64,000 bases of DNA from Sagittula stellata E-37 (lineage in GTDB: Bacteria; Pseudomonadota; Alphaproteobacteria; Rhodobacterales; Rhodobacteraceae). This document shows positions 1 to 7,870 of the stretch, piece by piece. The notes beneath the pieces were generated by a model that saw only the letters and a program-made list of their open reading frames with translations, ran no database searches and was not told where the DNA came from. Position numbers and translations under genes: made by a program. Every line of letters begins with the position of its first letter. The first letter of the stretch is position 1. The stretch lies in the NCBI RefSeq assembly GCF_039724765.1, contig NZ_CP155729.1:2675501-2739500 (forward strand). The letters run 5' to 3'.

Positions 1-1323
1 AACGTGCTCGGACGGCAATGCGACCTGCCCAGCATTCCCGCCTTCCTGCAGATGGTGGCGCTGGCGGGCTGCGACGTGCTCTTTGCCGGGCTGGCCCTGG
101 ACCTGATGCTGCCGCCGGAGACCGCGCCTGCGCTGCCGGTGCTGATCGCCACCTTCACCCTCGCGCTTGGCGCGGGCATGATCGGCGGCACGCCCGGCGG
201 TGTCGGCCCGTTCGAACTGGCGCTGGTCACGCTCCTGCCCGGCACCGCCACGCCGGAACTGGCTGCCGCGCTGATCGCCTTCCGCATGGTGTATTACGCC
301 GTGCCCTGCATCCTCGGCGCCAGCTACGCGTTGCTGGCCCCGCCCCACCGCCAGCCCCCCGCCCCGGCCCTCAGGCCCCGGCTGTCGCTTGGCCCCCGGG
401 CCGAACTGCCCATCGCCGCACAGGCCGACCACCGTGCCATCGCCACCCTCCAGTCCGAGGGGACGGCGCTGCGCACGCCGCAGACCCTGACGCTGTTCCT
501 CGGCGCGGTCGAGGGTCCGCTGGCGCCGCTCCTGCCCGCGCTCCACCGCGCCGCAAGGGACGAGAACCGCCTGCCCTGCCTCTACAAGCTGACCGGCCGC
601 GACGCCGTGACGGCCCGCCGCGCGGGCTGGCACATGGCCGCCTTCGCGGTGGAGGCGGTGATCGACACCGCCCGACACGACCTGTGCGGACCGGACTATC
701 GCCAGCTCCGCCGCTTTCTGCGCAAGGCCGAAGAGGCGGGCCTGACCTTCGGCCCGATCGCCGCACCCGACTGGGAGCGCATGACCGAAATACACAGCGC
801 CTGGGAGGACAGTCACGGGGCAGAGCGCGGGCTGACCATGGGCCGCTTCTGCCCGCTCTACATGTCGGACAAGCCGCTCTTCGGTGCCTGGCACAAGGGG
901 CGCCTCATCGCCTTCACAAGCTGGCTGCAGACCGGCGGCACGCTCAGCCTCGACCTCGTCCGGCACGAGGCGGAGACGCCACAAGGCACCATGCACGGGT
1001 TGGTGCAGGCGGTCATCGGCCACGCCCGCAAGCAGGGCATCGCCGAGGTCTGCCTGGCCGCCCTGCCCCACCCGGCACTCCCCGGGCGGCTGAAGGGCTG
1101 CGCAGGCCTGACCCGCTTCAAGGCCAGCTTCGCGCCGCGTTGGCGACCGCTCTACATCGGGGCGCCGGACGTGTTGCAACTGGCGCTCGCCGCAGCCGAC
1201 ATCCGCCGTGCCATCCTGGCACCTGCCCCGCTCCGGCGCAGCACGCACGATCTTTGGTCGCTCGACGCGCTGGTCGATGCGCCGCCGGACGACGCGCTGC
1301 CCGCCTGCCGTCGCGCTGGCTGA
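1..1323 (+). CDS. MprF-like phosphatidylglycerol lysyltransferase/flippase-family protein (5' end outside window)
   Basis: The reading frame is open from the first base, so the true start lies upstream. The first ~120 residues are hydrophobic membrane segments with the glycine-rich GGTPGGVGPFE stretch typical of the last part of the MprF/flippase (UPF0104) domain. A cytoplasmic DUF2156 (LPG_synthase_C) GNAT-like domain follows and fills the rest. Family members transfer an aminoacyl group from charged tRNA to phosphatidylglycerol or another lipid and flip the product, which lowers surface charge. Fusion of a membrane part to DUF2156 is what the sequence shows; the amino acid and the lipid are not predictable (ornithine-lipid or lysyl-PG roles are possible). 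The gene ends 181 bases before the next one, with no clear terminator. Confidence 0.75.
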   Translation, partial: NVLGRQCDLPSIPAFLQMVALAGCDVLFAGLALDLMLPPETAPALPVLIATFTLALGAGMIGGTPGGVGPFELALVTLLPGTATPELAAALIAFRMVYYAVPCILGASYALLAPPHRQPPAPALRPRLSLGPRAELPIAAQADHRAIATLQSEGTALRTPQTLTLFLGAVEGPLAPLLPALHRAARDENRLPCLYKLTGRDAVTARRAGWHMAAFAVEAVIDTARHDLCGPDYRQLRRFLRKAEEAGLTFGPIAAPDWERMTEIHSAWEDSHGAERGLTMGRFCPLYMSDKPLFGAWHKGRLIAFTSWLQTGGTLSLDLVRHEAETPQGTMHGLVQAVIGHARKQGIAEVCLAALPHPALPGRLKGCAGLTRFKASFAPRWRPLYIGAPDVLQLALAAADIRRAILAPAPLRRSTHDLWSLDALVDAPPDDALPACRRAG

Positions 1324-1504
1324 TCCACGGCCCCGCTGATCCCCCGCGTCGCGTCCGCACGGCGCCCCGATCCGCACGATCCTCCGGCCAGCACGCCCGC
1401 CCAACCCCCGGCAAAGCGCCTGCAGGGACAGGCGATACATCCGCCCCGGGCATGGACAATCCCTGCGCGCTCTGCACAGATGCGGGCAACGCTGGGAGGC
1501 TTCG

Positions 1505-2395
1505 ATGAACGATACACTGCGCGGCTGCCTGTGGATGACAGGGGCAATCGCTTCCTTCACGACAATGGCCATTGCCGGGCGTGCCGTCAGCCTCGATCTC
1601 GACACCTTCGAAATCATGCTCTTCCGGTCCATAATCGGCATCGTCATCGTGTTGTCGGTCGCCAGCCTCGCCCGCACCCGCCAGCAGATCACCACGCGGT
1701 CGATGCACCTGCACGGCATTCGCAACATCTGCCACTTTGCCGGACAGAACCTGTGGTTCTACTCGATCACCGTGATCCCCCTGGCGCAGGTCTTCGCGCT
1801 TGAGTTCACCCTGCCGTTCTGGGTCATGCTCATGAGTCCGCTGGTCCTTGGCGAGCGGCTCACGAAGAACCGCATTCTCGCCGCCGCCGCAGGCTTCATC
1901 GGTATCCTGATCGTCACCCGCCCCGCGCCCGAGACGCTGGAATTCGGCCAACTCACCGCCGCGCTGGCGGCCATCGGCTTTGCCGGGTCCGCTGTTTTCA
2001 CCCGGCTGCTGACGCGCACCGAAAGCATCACCTGCATCCTGTTCTGGCTGACCGTCATGCAGGCCGCTTTCGGGCTTGTCTGCGCGGGCTTCGACGGAGA
2101 CATCGCGTTGCCGCAGGCCGAAAGCTGGCCCTGGGTCGTGGTCATCGCCTTCGCCGGACTTGTGGCGCACTTCTGCCTGACAACCGCGCTGTCGCTTGCC
2201 CCCGCGACCGTCGTCATGCCGATCGACTTCGCCCGCCTGCCGGTGATCGCGCTGGTCGGCGCGCTGCTCTACGCCGAGCCACTCGACCCATTCGTACTGA
2301 TCGGCGCGGCGGTCATCTTCAGCGCAAACTACCTGAACATCCGCTTCGAAACCCGCGCCAACCGCGCCGAATCCGCCCGCCGCGCGCCCGGCTAA
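1505..2395 (+). CDS. EamA/DMT-superfamily transporter
   Basis: A 296-residue integral membrane protein with about ten hydrophobic segments arranged as two EamA repeats (roughly residues 5-140 and 150-285), the usual size for drug/metabolite exporters. A strong Shine-Dalgarno GGGAGG sits five bases before the ATG. The first repeat carries the conserved HGIRNICHFAGQNLWFYSI-type region seen in Roseobacter S-adenosylmethionine/RhaT-like permeases. Substrate cannot be told from sequence; amino acids, amines or other metabolites are possible. It stands alone between the MprF-like gene and the fadL-like gene. Confidence 0.85.
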   Translation: MNDTLRGCLWMTGAIASFTTMAIAGRAVSLDLDTFEIMLFRSIIGIVIVLSVASLARTRQQITTRSMHLHGIRNICHFAGQNLWFYSITVIPLAQVFALEFTLPFWVMLMSPLVLGERLTKNRILAAAAGFIGILIVTRPAPETLEFGQLTAALAAIGFAGSAVFTRLLTRTESITCILFWLTVMQAAFGLVCAGFDGDIALPQAESWPWVVVIAFAGLVAHFCLTTALSLAPATVVMPIDFARLPVIALVGALLYAEPLDPFVLIGAAVIFSANYLNIRFETRANRAESARRAPG

Positions 2396-2475
2396 CCCCT
2401 TGCGCCAACGGCGGGAACCCTGTCCAGCGCACGGACCTGTTACATATTCGTGACGCTGCGTTGGCCAAGGATTAT

Positions 2476-2490
2476 GTGACGTTCCGTCAC
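2476..2490. promoter_or_regulatory. inverted repeat upstream of fadL-like gene, candidate operator
   Basis: A perfect 6-bp inverted repeat with a 3-base spacer (GTGACG ttc CGTCAC) lies 73 bases before the porin start in the AT-richer part of the intergenic region. The symmetry suggests a dimeric repressor or activator site. No cognate regulator can be named; this is inference from symmetry and place only. Confidence 0.35.
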
Positions 2491-2563
2491 TGATTGATAG
2501 AATACACCGCGACTGTCTACCGTCTTCCCGGGGAACTTCCCGCACTCTGGGAGGAGGAGAAAA

Positions 2564-3874
2564 ATGAAGACACTCGCAACCGGGGCAGCCTTGCTGGCCC
2601 TCGGCACCACATCCGCGTATGCCGCCGGACTGGACCGCTCGAACCAGGGCATCTCGTCGATCTTCGACGCGGACGGTGCCACGTCGCTCAGCTTCGGCGT
2701 CGTCGTACCGAAACTGACCGGCAAGGACATCAGCGGCGGCGGCAGCTACGACGCCGGCGTGACCTACTCGCAGGGCAGCGTCACCTTCACCAAGGACGCG
2801 GGCGAGAAGTTCAACTTCTCGGTGATCTTCGATCATCCCTACGGCGTCGACATCAACTACGACAGCGATCCGCTGACCACGATGCTGGGCGGCACCAAGG
2901 CGGACCTGAACTCCATCGCGGCCACCTTCGTCGGGCGTTACAAGGTCTCCGACCGCATCAGCGTCTTCGCCGGAATGGGCGTGCAGCGCATCGACGCCTC
3001 CGTCGGTCTCAATGGCCAGGCCTACGCGCAGGCGATCTCTGCCGCCGGAACCGCGCGCACCTTCAACGGCATGATCGCCGGGACCGGCCTGCCGCCCGTC
3101 ACCGCGCAGGAGGTCGGTGGCGCCGCAGCCGCGGCCAATGCCGGAAACTTCGCCCCCATCGCAGCGCTCAACACCCGCTACGCGCCCACCGGCAATCCCG
3201 CCGCCGGCAATGCGCTGGTGACGAACTTCGCCAACGCCGTGACCGGTTTCAACGCCACCGGCGGCTACAACTTCGACATGGACGCCACGACGGAGCCGAA
3301 CTACCTGATCGGCGCCGCCTACGAGATCGAGGAAATCGGCCTGCGCGTTTCCGGAACCTACCGGTTCGAGACGAAGCACAAGGCCGACACGGTCGAGAAC
3401 GTCCTCGGCACGACCACCAATGGATCGGTCGAATTCGTGACCCCGCGCAGCTTCAACCTCGAAGCGCAGACCGGCATCGCCGAGGGCACGCTGCTGACGG
3501 CCTCCTATCGCTGGGTCGAATACTCCGCCGTGGACCTCGTTCCGGACTTCCTGCAATCCGACCTCGTGAACCTCGACGATCAGGAGCGGTACACGCTGGG
3601 CGTGGCGCGGCGCTTCTCGGACAAGCTGGCCGGGTCCGCAACGTTCATCTACGAACCGGAGACCGGGGATCTCGTCTCGCCGCTCGGACCGACCAACGGG
3701 CTGAAGGGCATCTCGCTCGGCGGTCGCTGGACCGACGGCCCGCTGCAGGTTTCCGGCGGGATCAACTACTCGTGGCTGGGCGACGCCACCGCAGAGGTCG
3801 CCAGCCGCCCGGTCACGGATTTCTCCGACAACCACGCGCTGGGCATCGGGTTTTCGGCCAAGCTGACCTTCTGA
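2564..3874 (+). CDS. OmpP1/FadL-family outer membrane transport protein
   Basis: A 436-residue predicted outer-membrane beta-barrel with a cleavable signal peptide (MKTLATGAALLALGTTSAYA, then AGLDRS) and a C-terminus ending in phenylalanine (SAKLTF), the usual BAM recognition end. Alternating hydrophobic/polar strands and the Asn/Gly-rich loops fit the FadL/TodX family, which lets long-chain fatty acids or other hydrophobic compounds cross the outer membrane. A strong ribosome site (GGGAGGAGGAG) precedes the ATG. It is a single-gene unit: an inverted repeat lies upstream and a strong intrinsic terminator directly downstream. The exact ligand is unknown. Confidence 0.88.
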   Translation: MKTLATGAALLALGTTSAYAAGLDRSNQGISSIFDADGATSLSFGVVVPKLTGKDISGGGSYDAGVTYSQGSVTFTKDAGEKFNFSVIFDHPYGVDINYDSDPLTTMLGGTKADLNSIAATFVGRYKVSDRISVFAGMGVQRIDASVGLNGQAYAQAISAAGTARTFNGMIAGTGLPPVTAQEVGGAAAAANAGNFAPIAALNTRYAPTGNPAAGNALVTNFANAVTGFNATGGYNFDMDATTEPNYLIGAAYEIEEIGLRVSGTYRFETKHKADTVENVLGTTTNGSVEFVTPRSFNLEAQTGIAEGTLLTASYRWVEYSAVDLVPDFLQSDLVNLDDQERYTLGVARRFSDKLAGSATFIYEPETGDLVSPLGPTNGLKGISLGGRWTDGPLQVSGGINYSWLGDATAEVASRPVTDFSDNHALGIGFSAKLTF

Positions 3875-3894
3875 TCCGCACACCGCGCGCATGA

Positions 3895-3927
3895 AAAGGC
3901 CCGGAGCGTCCCGCGCTCCGGGCTTTT
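3895..3927 (+). terminator. intrinsic terminator of the fadL-like gene
   Basis: A perfect 10-bp stem (GCCCGGAGCG / CGCTCCGGGC, loop of five) preceded by AAAA and followed by TTTT starts 21 bases after the stop codon. The A-tract and T-tract make it usable in both directions. Confidence 0.9.
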
Positions 3928-4101
3928 CGTTGCCTAGTGCGGAACCGTCGGATCGCCCGCATCGCGGTCAGGCCGCTGCTCCGAAACCACGTGCGGACCG
4001 GCCCACCGCCGACACACCGGTTTCGCCGACCATGACAGCCGCGCCCCGCCGCCTTGCGTGACAAGGCCGATCCGGACCGGAGGCTGACGCAGGTCCCCGC
4101 G

Positions 4102-4638
4102 CTAGCCCGCGCCGCACGTCGCCAGCACAAACGCCACCCGCTCCGCCACCGACACGCGCGGCACCTCCCTGACGGTCTGGCCAAGCGCGCCAAGGGCCTC
4201 GACGATGCGCCAATGCTCCTGTTCCGCTGCGTCGAACCCATGCTTGCGTTCGCCATCGCCCGCGAAAATCTCTGGCCAGGGCGGCACGACAAGGACCTCT
4301 TGCGCATAGACCTGCGCCGCGCCCAGCGTCTCCCGTAAGGGCGGCCCACCGGCATGCTCCAGGGCGACCGCCGCGTCGATCAATCCCCGGTCGAAAAACA
4401 CCGGCCCTTCGAGATGACGCGCGGCGTCCAGATCCTGCCGCGCCATCGCGACGGCGCGCCCGGCAAAGGCGGTCATATCGACCCACGGCAAGGCACGGCC
4501 GTCCCCGGCCATCTCCTCCGCCACGATGCGCCGCCCCGGTTCCGGCACGGTCGCAAAACCGCGCGCGGCCAGCGCCTCCAACAGCGTCGACTTCCCGCCG
4601 CCCGAACAGCCCGTCAGCAGGATGAATCGGTCCTTCAC
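4102..4638 (-). CDS. small AAA_28-type P-loop ATPase/kinase-like protein
   Basis: A 178-residue protein with a Walker A motif near the N-terminus (LTGCSGGGKSTLLEAL) and an FFDRGLID segment near residue 90 that resembles the Walker B/lid region of AAA_28 or nucleotide/shikimate-kinase-like NTPases. The start is taken at a GTG preceded by AAGGAGAG. An upstream in-frame codon exists but has no such site. The substrate is unknown; related proteins are annotated as predicted ATPases. It is divergent from the EamA gene at 4854 across 215 bases, which must hold both promoters. The stretch from the fadL terminator to 4101 holds nothing recognisable. Confidence 0.75.
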   Translation of the reverse strand: MKDRFILLTGCSGGGKSTLLEALAARGFATVPEPGRRIVAEEMAGDGRALPWVDMTAFAGRAVAMARQDLDAARHLEGPVFFDRGLIDAAVALEHAGGPPLRETLGAAQVYAQEVLVVPPWPEIFAGDGERKHGFDAAEQEHWRIVEALGALGQTVREVPRVSVAERVAFVLATCGAG

Positions 4639-4853
4639 ATCGCTCTCCTTTCTCAACACGCGCCGCCGTCCGCACCCAGGCGCAAATAGCTAATAGCCAC
4701 AACCCTTCCGATCTTTTGAAACCGACCCGACAAGGCCCGCCATGCTTGCCTACACAGTGCCGGTCCCAAGTGCCAAAGGCCGCACGCAACGGACACAACG
4801 CCCCAAACCGGTTTTGAGCAAGCTTCGGATCGCGACCACGGGCGCCCGCCGCT

Positions 4854-5780
4854 ATGACCGAAGGCATGAAGCAGACCACGATCTCCACCCGCGCATGGGC
4901 CGAACTCCTGCTCCTGGCGCTGATCTGGGGCGGCTCCTTCCTCGCCATCCGCACCGCGCTGTACGAGATCGGACCGCTCACAGCCGTCCTCCTGCGCACC
5001 GGCCTCGCAGCGGCGGTGCTCTGGCCCGTGGTGCTCTGGCGCCGCCTGCCGCTGCCGCGCACCGCCCGGACGTGGAGCGCGCTTCTCGTCATGGGCTGCC
5101 TCAACAACGCGATCCCCTTCTCGCTGATGGCTTGGGGCCAGTTGCACATCCCCACGGGGCTGACGTCGATCCTGAACGCCACCACGGCGATCTTCGGAGT
5201 CCTCGTCGCAGCCCTGGTCTTCGCCGACGAACGACTGACCGCGCGCAAGGGCATCGGCGTGGGGCTTGGCTTTGCCGGTGTGGCGACGGCCATCGGCCCG
5301 CGGGACCTGATGAACATCGACCCCGGTTCGCTGGCGCAACTGGCCGTGGTTGCGGGCACGCTGTCCTACGCCTGCGCCTCGGCCTGGGTGCGGGCACGGC
5401 TTGGCACGCTGCCGCCGCTAGTCAACGCCTGCGGCATGCTGACCGGCGCGACGCTGGTGATGGCGCCGCTTGCGCTGGCGGTCGAAGGCCTTCCGGACCT
5501 CGCCCTCTCGACACGGGGCTGGACCGGAGTGCTCTACTACGCGCTGGTGGCCACGGCGCTGGCCTACCTGCTCTACTACCGCGTCCTGGCGATGGCTGGC
5601 GCGGGAAACCTGCTGCTCGTGACCCTGCTGATCCCCCCGGTCGCCATCCTGCTCGGCGCCTGGGTCCGGGGCGAGACGCTGGCCCCCACCGCCTACGCCG
5701 GCCTCGGACTTCTGGCAGCCGGGCTGGTGGTGCTGGACGGGAGGGTCTTGGGGTTTGACGCGCGTTCGCGCCGCGCGTAA
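4854..5780 (+). CDS. EamA/DMT-superfamily transporter
   Basis: A second DMT exporter of 308 residues with two EamA repeats and about ten membrane segments. The WGGSFLAIRTAL motif at the first helix and the GERLTARK-like cytoplasmic turn (here DERLTARKG) between the halves are typical. An in-frame ATG at 4866 is an alternative start. The gene is followed after 36 bases by a P-loop protein on the same strand, so the two may share a transcript. Not closely similar in text to the DMT protein at 1505, so this is not a recent tandem copy. Substrate unknown. Confidence 0.85.
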   Translation: MTEGMKQTTISTRAWAELLLLALIWGGSFLAIRTALYEIGPLTAVLLRTGLAAAVLWPVVLWRRLPLPRTARTWSALLVMGCLNNAIPFSLMAWGQLHIPTGLTSILNATTAIFGVLVAALVFADERLTARKGIGVGLGFAGVATAIGPRDLMNIDPGSLAQLAVVAGTLSYACASAWVRARLGTLPPLVNACGMLTGATLVMAPLALAVEGLPDLALSTRGWTGVLYYALVATALAYLLYYRVLAMAGAGNLLLVTLLIPPVAILLGAWVRGETLAPTAYAGLGLLAAGLVVLDGRVLGFDARSRRA

Positions 5781-5816
5781 GCCTCGGGGCCGGAACACCG
5801 GCGCGAAGGACCCACG

Positions 5817-6674
5817 ATGCTCTACCCCACTGCCCAGGCCTGGCGCGACGCGCCGAACAAACGTGTCGTGCTGTTCGCCATGTCGGGGCTGGGCAAGACC
5901 CATGTGTCCAACATCCTGCGGCAGGCCGGCGACTGGTTCCACTACTCCATCGATTACCGCATCGGCACCCGCTACATGGGCGAATACATCGTCGACAATG
6001 CCAAGCGGCAGGCGATGCAGGTGCCCTTTCTCAGGGACCTCCTGCTGTCGGATTCGATCTACATCGGCTCCAACATCTCGTTCAACAACCTGACGCCGGT
6101 CTCCACTTACCTCGGCAAACCGGGCGACCCGGACCGCGGCGGCCTGCCGATGCACGAATACGTCCGCCGCCAGGGACAGTTCGAGCGCGCCGAACGCCTG
6201 GCGCTGCTCGATACCGAGTACTTCATCGACCGCGCCCAGGACCTCTACGGCTATCCGCACTTCGTCTGCGACACCGGCGGCTCGATCTGCGAATGGGTGG
6301 ACCCGCAGGACGCCGAAGACCCGATCCTGACGGCCCTCTCCTCCGTTGCGCTGATGGTCTGGGTGCGCGGATCGGAGGCGCATACCGAAGACCTCATCCG
6401 CCGCTTCGACCGCGCCCCGAAACCCATGGCATACCGACCCGACTTCCTGTCCTCCGCATGGACGCGCTACCTCGACGCAACCGGGACGTCCGAAGAAGGG
6501 ATCGACCCGGACGCCTTCATCCGCTGGACCTACGCACAGGCCCTGGCCCACCGCCAACCGCTCTACGAAGCCATGGCATCCAACTGGGGTATCACCGTCG
6601 ACGCCTCCGACATGTCCGGCGTCCGCACCGCCGCCGACTTCGAAGACATTATCGCCAAGGCTCTTCCCGACTGA
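5817..6674 (+). CDS. conserved P-loop ATPase of unknown function
   Basis: A 285-residue soluble protein with a Walker-A-like FAMSGLGKTHVSNIL at residues ~24-38 and a conserved 'DTGGSICEWVDP' segment near residue 155. It is not a recognisable nucleotide kinase by its other motifs. The conserved YSIDYRIGTRYMGEYI segment just after the P-loop suggests a specialised substrate site. I recall this as a conserved hypothetical ATPase in Rhodobacteraceae, but no function is established. The ATG follows GCGAAGGA. It may be co-transcribed with the EamA gene 36 bases upstream. Confidence 0.7.
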   Translation: MLYPTAQAWRDAPNKRVVLFAMSGLGKTHVSNILRQAGDWFHYSIDYRIGTRYMGEYIVDNAKRQAMQVPFLRDLLLSDSIYIGSNISFNNLTPVSTYLGKPGDPDRGGLPMHEYVRRQGQFERAERLALLDTEYFIDRAQDLYGYPHFVCDTGGSICEWVDPQDAEDPILTALSSVALMVWVRGSEAHTEDLIRRFDRAPKPMAYRPDFLSSAWTRYLDATGTSEEGIDPDAFIRWTYAQALAHRQPLYEAMASNWGITVDASDMSGVRTAADFEDIIAKALPD

Positions 6675-6705
6675 GTTTCGCCGCGCTGCCGCGCGCCGAC
6701 ACGCC

Positions 6706-6757
6706 GGGGGGCGTCGCCCCCCGGACCCCCCGAAGGTATTTCAGCCAAGATGAAGGG
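6706..6757. repeat. left half of an inverted intergenic repeat pair
   Basis: Begins with a 7-bp G/C hairpin (6706-6722) followed by CCGGACCCCC and a conserved GGTATTT...CCAAGATGAAG block. The same block occurs in reverse complement at 6801-6858. Text of this kind recurs between genes in Roseobacter genomes as far as I recall; copy number cannot be counted from one window. Confidence 0.7.
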
Positions 6758-6800
6758 CGGTTTCAGCCGCCCACCAGCCATCGCGGGCCTTGGAAAGCCT

Positions 6801-6858
6801 CCCCTTCATCTTGGTCCAAATACCTCGGAGGGGGTCCGGGGGAGGCAGAGCCTCTCCC
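6801..6858. repeat. right half of the inverted intergenic repeat pair
   Basis: Reverse complement of the left element with a few substitutions (CTTCATCTTGG...AAATACCTC, then GGGGGTCCGG), ending in a hairpin at 6838-6858 (GAGGC AGA GCCTC core). The two halves are separated by ~43 bases and could fold into one long cruciform or transcript hairpin between the convergent genes ending at 6674 and 6894. Confidence 0.7.
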
Positions 6859-6893
6859 GGTGGGTCGGCGGGCCGGAGGCCCGGCGACGAATC

Positions 6894-7766
6894 TCAGCCC
6901 AGCTTGCGCAGGCGGGCAATGAGCGAAGAGGTGTCCCATCGGCCGCCGCCCATGTTCTGCACGTCCTTGTAGAACTGGTCGACCAGTGCCGTGACCGGCA
7001 GGGAAGCCCCGTTTTCCTCGGCCGTCTTCAGGCAGATGGCCAGGTCCTTGCGCATCCAGTCGGTGGCGAAGCCGTGCTCGAAATGGTCGTCGAGCATTGC
7101 CTCATACCGGTTCACCATCTGCCAGGACCCGGCCGCGCCGCCGCCGATCACGTCGACCACGTCGCGCCCGTCGAGGCCGGCTTTCTCGGCGAAGTGCAGC
7201 CCCTCGGACAGGCCCTGCACCAACCCCGCGATACAGATCTGGTTCACCATCTTGCAAAGCTGGCCCGCGCCGCTCTCGCCCAGCCGTTTGCAGAGCTTCG
7301 TATAGGCGTCGATGATCGTCTCCGCATCGCCGTATGCGCCTTCCTCGCCGCCGCACATGACGACAAGCTGGCCATTCTCCGCGCCGGCCTGACCGCCCGA
7401 GATCGGCGCATCGACGAAGGCCACGTTCCGTTCGCCGGCTGCGGCGTGCAGTTCGCGGGTGACCTGGGCGGACACGGTGGTGTGATCGACGAAGATGCTG
7501 CCCGCGTCCATTCCGGCAAAGGCGCCGTCATCGCCCAGGCAGACCGAGCGCAGGTCGTCGTCGTTGCCGACGCAGGACAACACGAAGGTCGCGCCATTCG
7601 CTGCCTCGCGCGGGGTCGGCGCCCATGCACCGCCATGTTCCGCCACCCATTTCTCTGCCTTGGCGGCCGTCCGGTTGTAGACCGTCACCTCGTGCCCGGC
7701 CTTCGCCAGGTGCCCCGCCATGGGGTATCCCATAACCCCCAACCCCAGAAATGCAACTTTCGCCAT
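6894..7766 (-). CDS. NAD(P)-dependent oxidoreductase, 3-hydroxyisobutyrate dehydrogenase family
   Basis: A 290-residue beta-hydroxyacid dehydrogenase. The Rossmann motif FLGLGVMGYPMAGHL is at residues 6-20, the substrate-binding DAPISGGQAGAENG near residues 119-132, and the catalytic Lys172 in CKMVNQ with Asn175. Members reduce or oxidise 3-hydroxyisobutyrate, tartronate semialdehyde, glyoxylate/succinic semialdehyde or similar 3-hydroxyacids. Which of these is not decidable here. The ATG was chosen over an upstream in-frame start because GGGAGG lies just before it and it gives the family length. Divergent from the acylase gene across 104 bases. Confidence 0.88.
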   Translation of the reverse strand: MAKVAFLGLGVMGYPMAGHLAKAGHEVTVYNRTAAKAEKWVAEHGGAWAPTPREAANGATFVLSCVGNDDDLRSVCLGDDGAFAGMDAGSIFVDHTTVSAQVTRELHAAAGERNVAFVDAPISGGQAGAENGQLVVMCGGEEGAYGDAETIIDAYTKLCKRLGESGAGQLCKMVNQICIAGLVQGLSEGLHFAEKAGLDGRDVVDVIGGGAAGSWQMVNRYEAMLDDHFEHGFATDWMRKDLAICLKTAEENGASLPVTALVDQFYKDVQNMGGGRWDTSSLIARLRKLG

Positions 7767-7870
7767 GCTCAGCCTCCCTTTGCCGGTCGCGGCACCGCCC
7801 CTTGGCAAGCGCCGCCGGTCAAGTTAAGTCCCGTCCCGGTCCACGTAACCCGAAACGGCAGGAGAAGGAA

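Noticed and set aside
1118..3892. 924-codon open frame on the minus strand
   Set aside because: Antisense to the MprF-like, DMT and FadL genes; composition (Gly/Arg/Asp-rich) is that of a high-GC shadow frame without domains.
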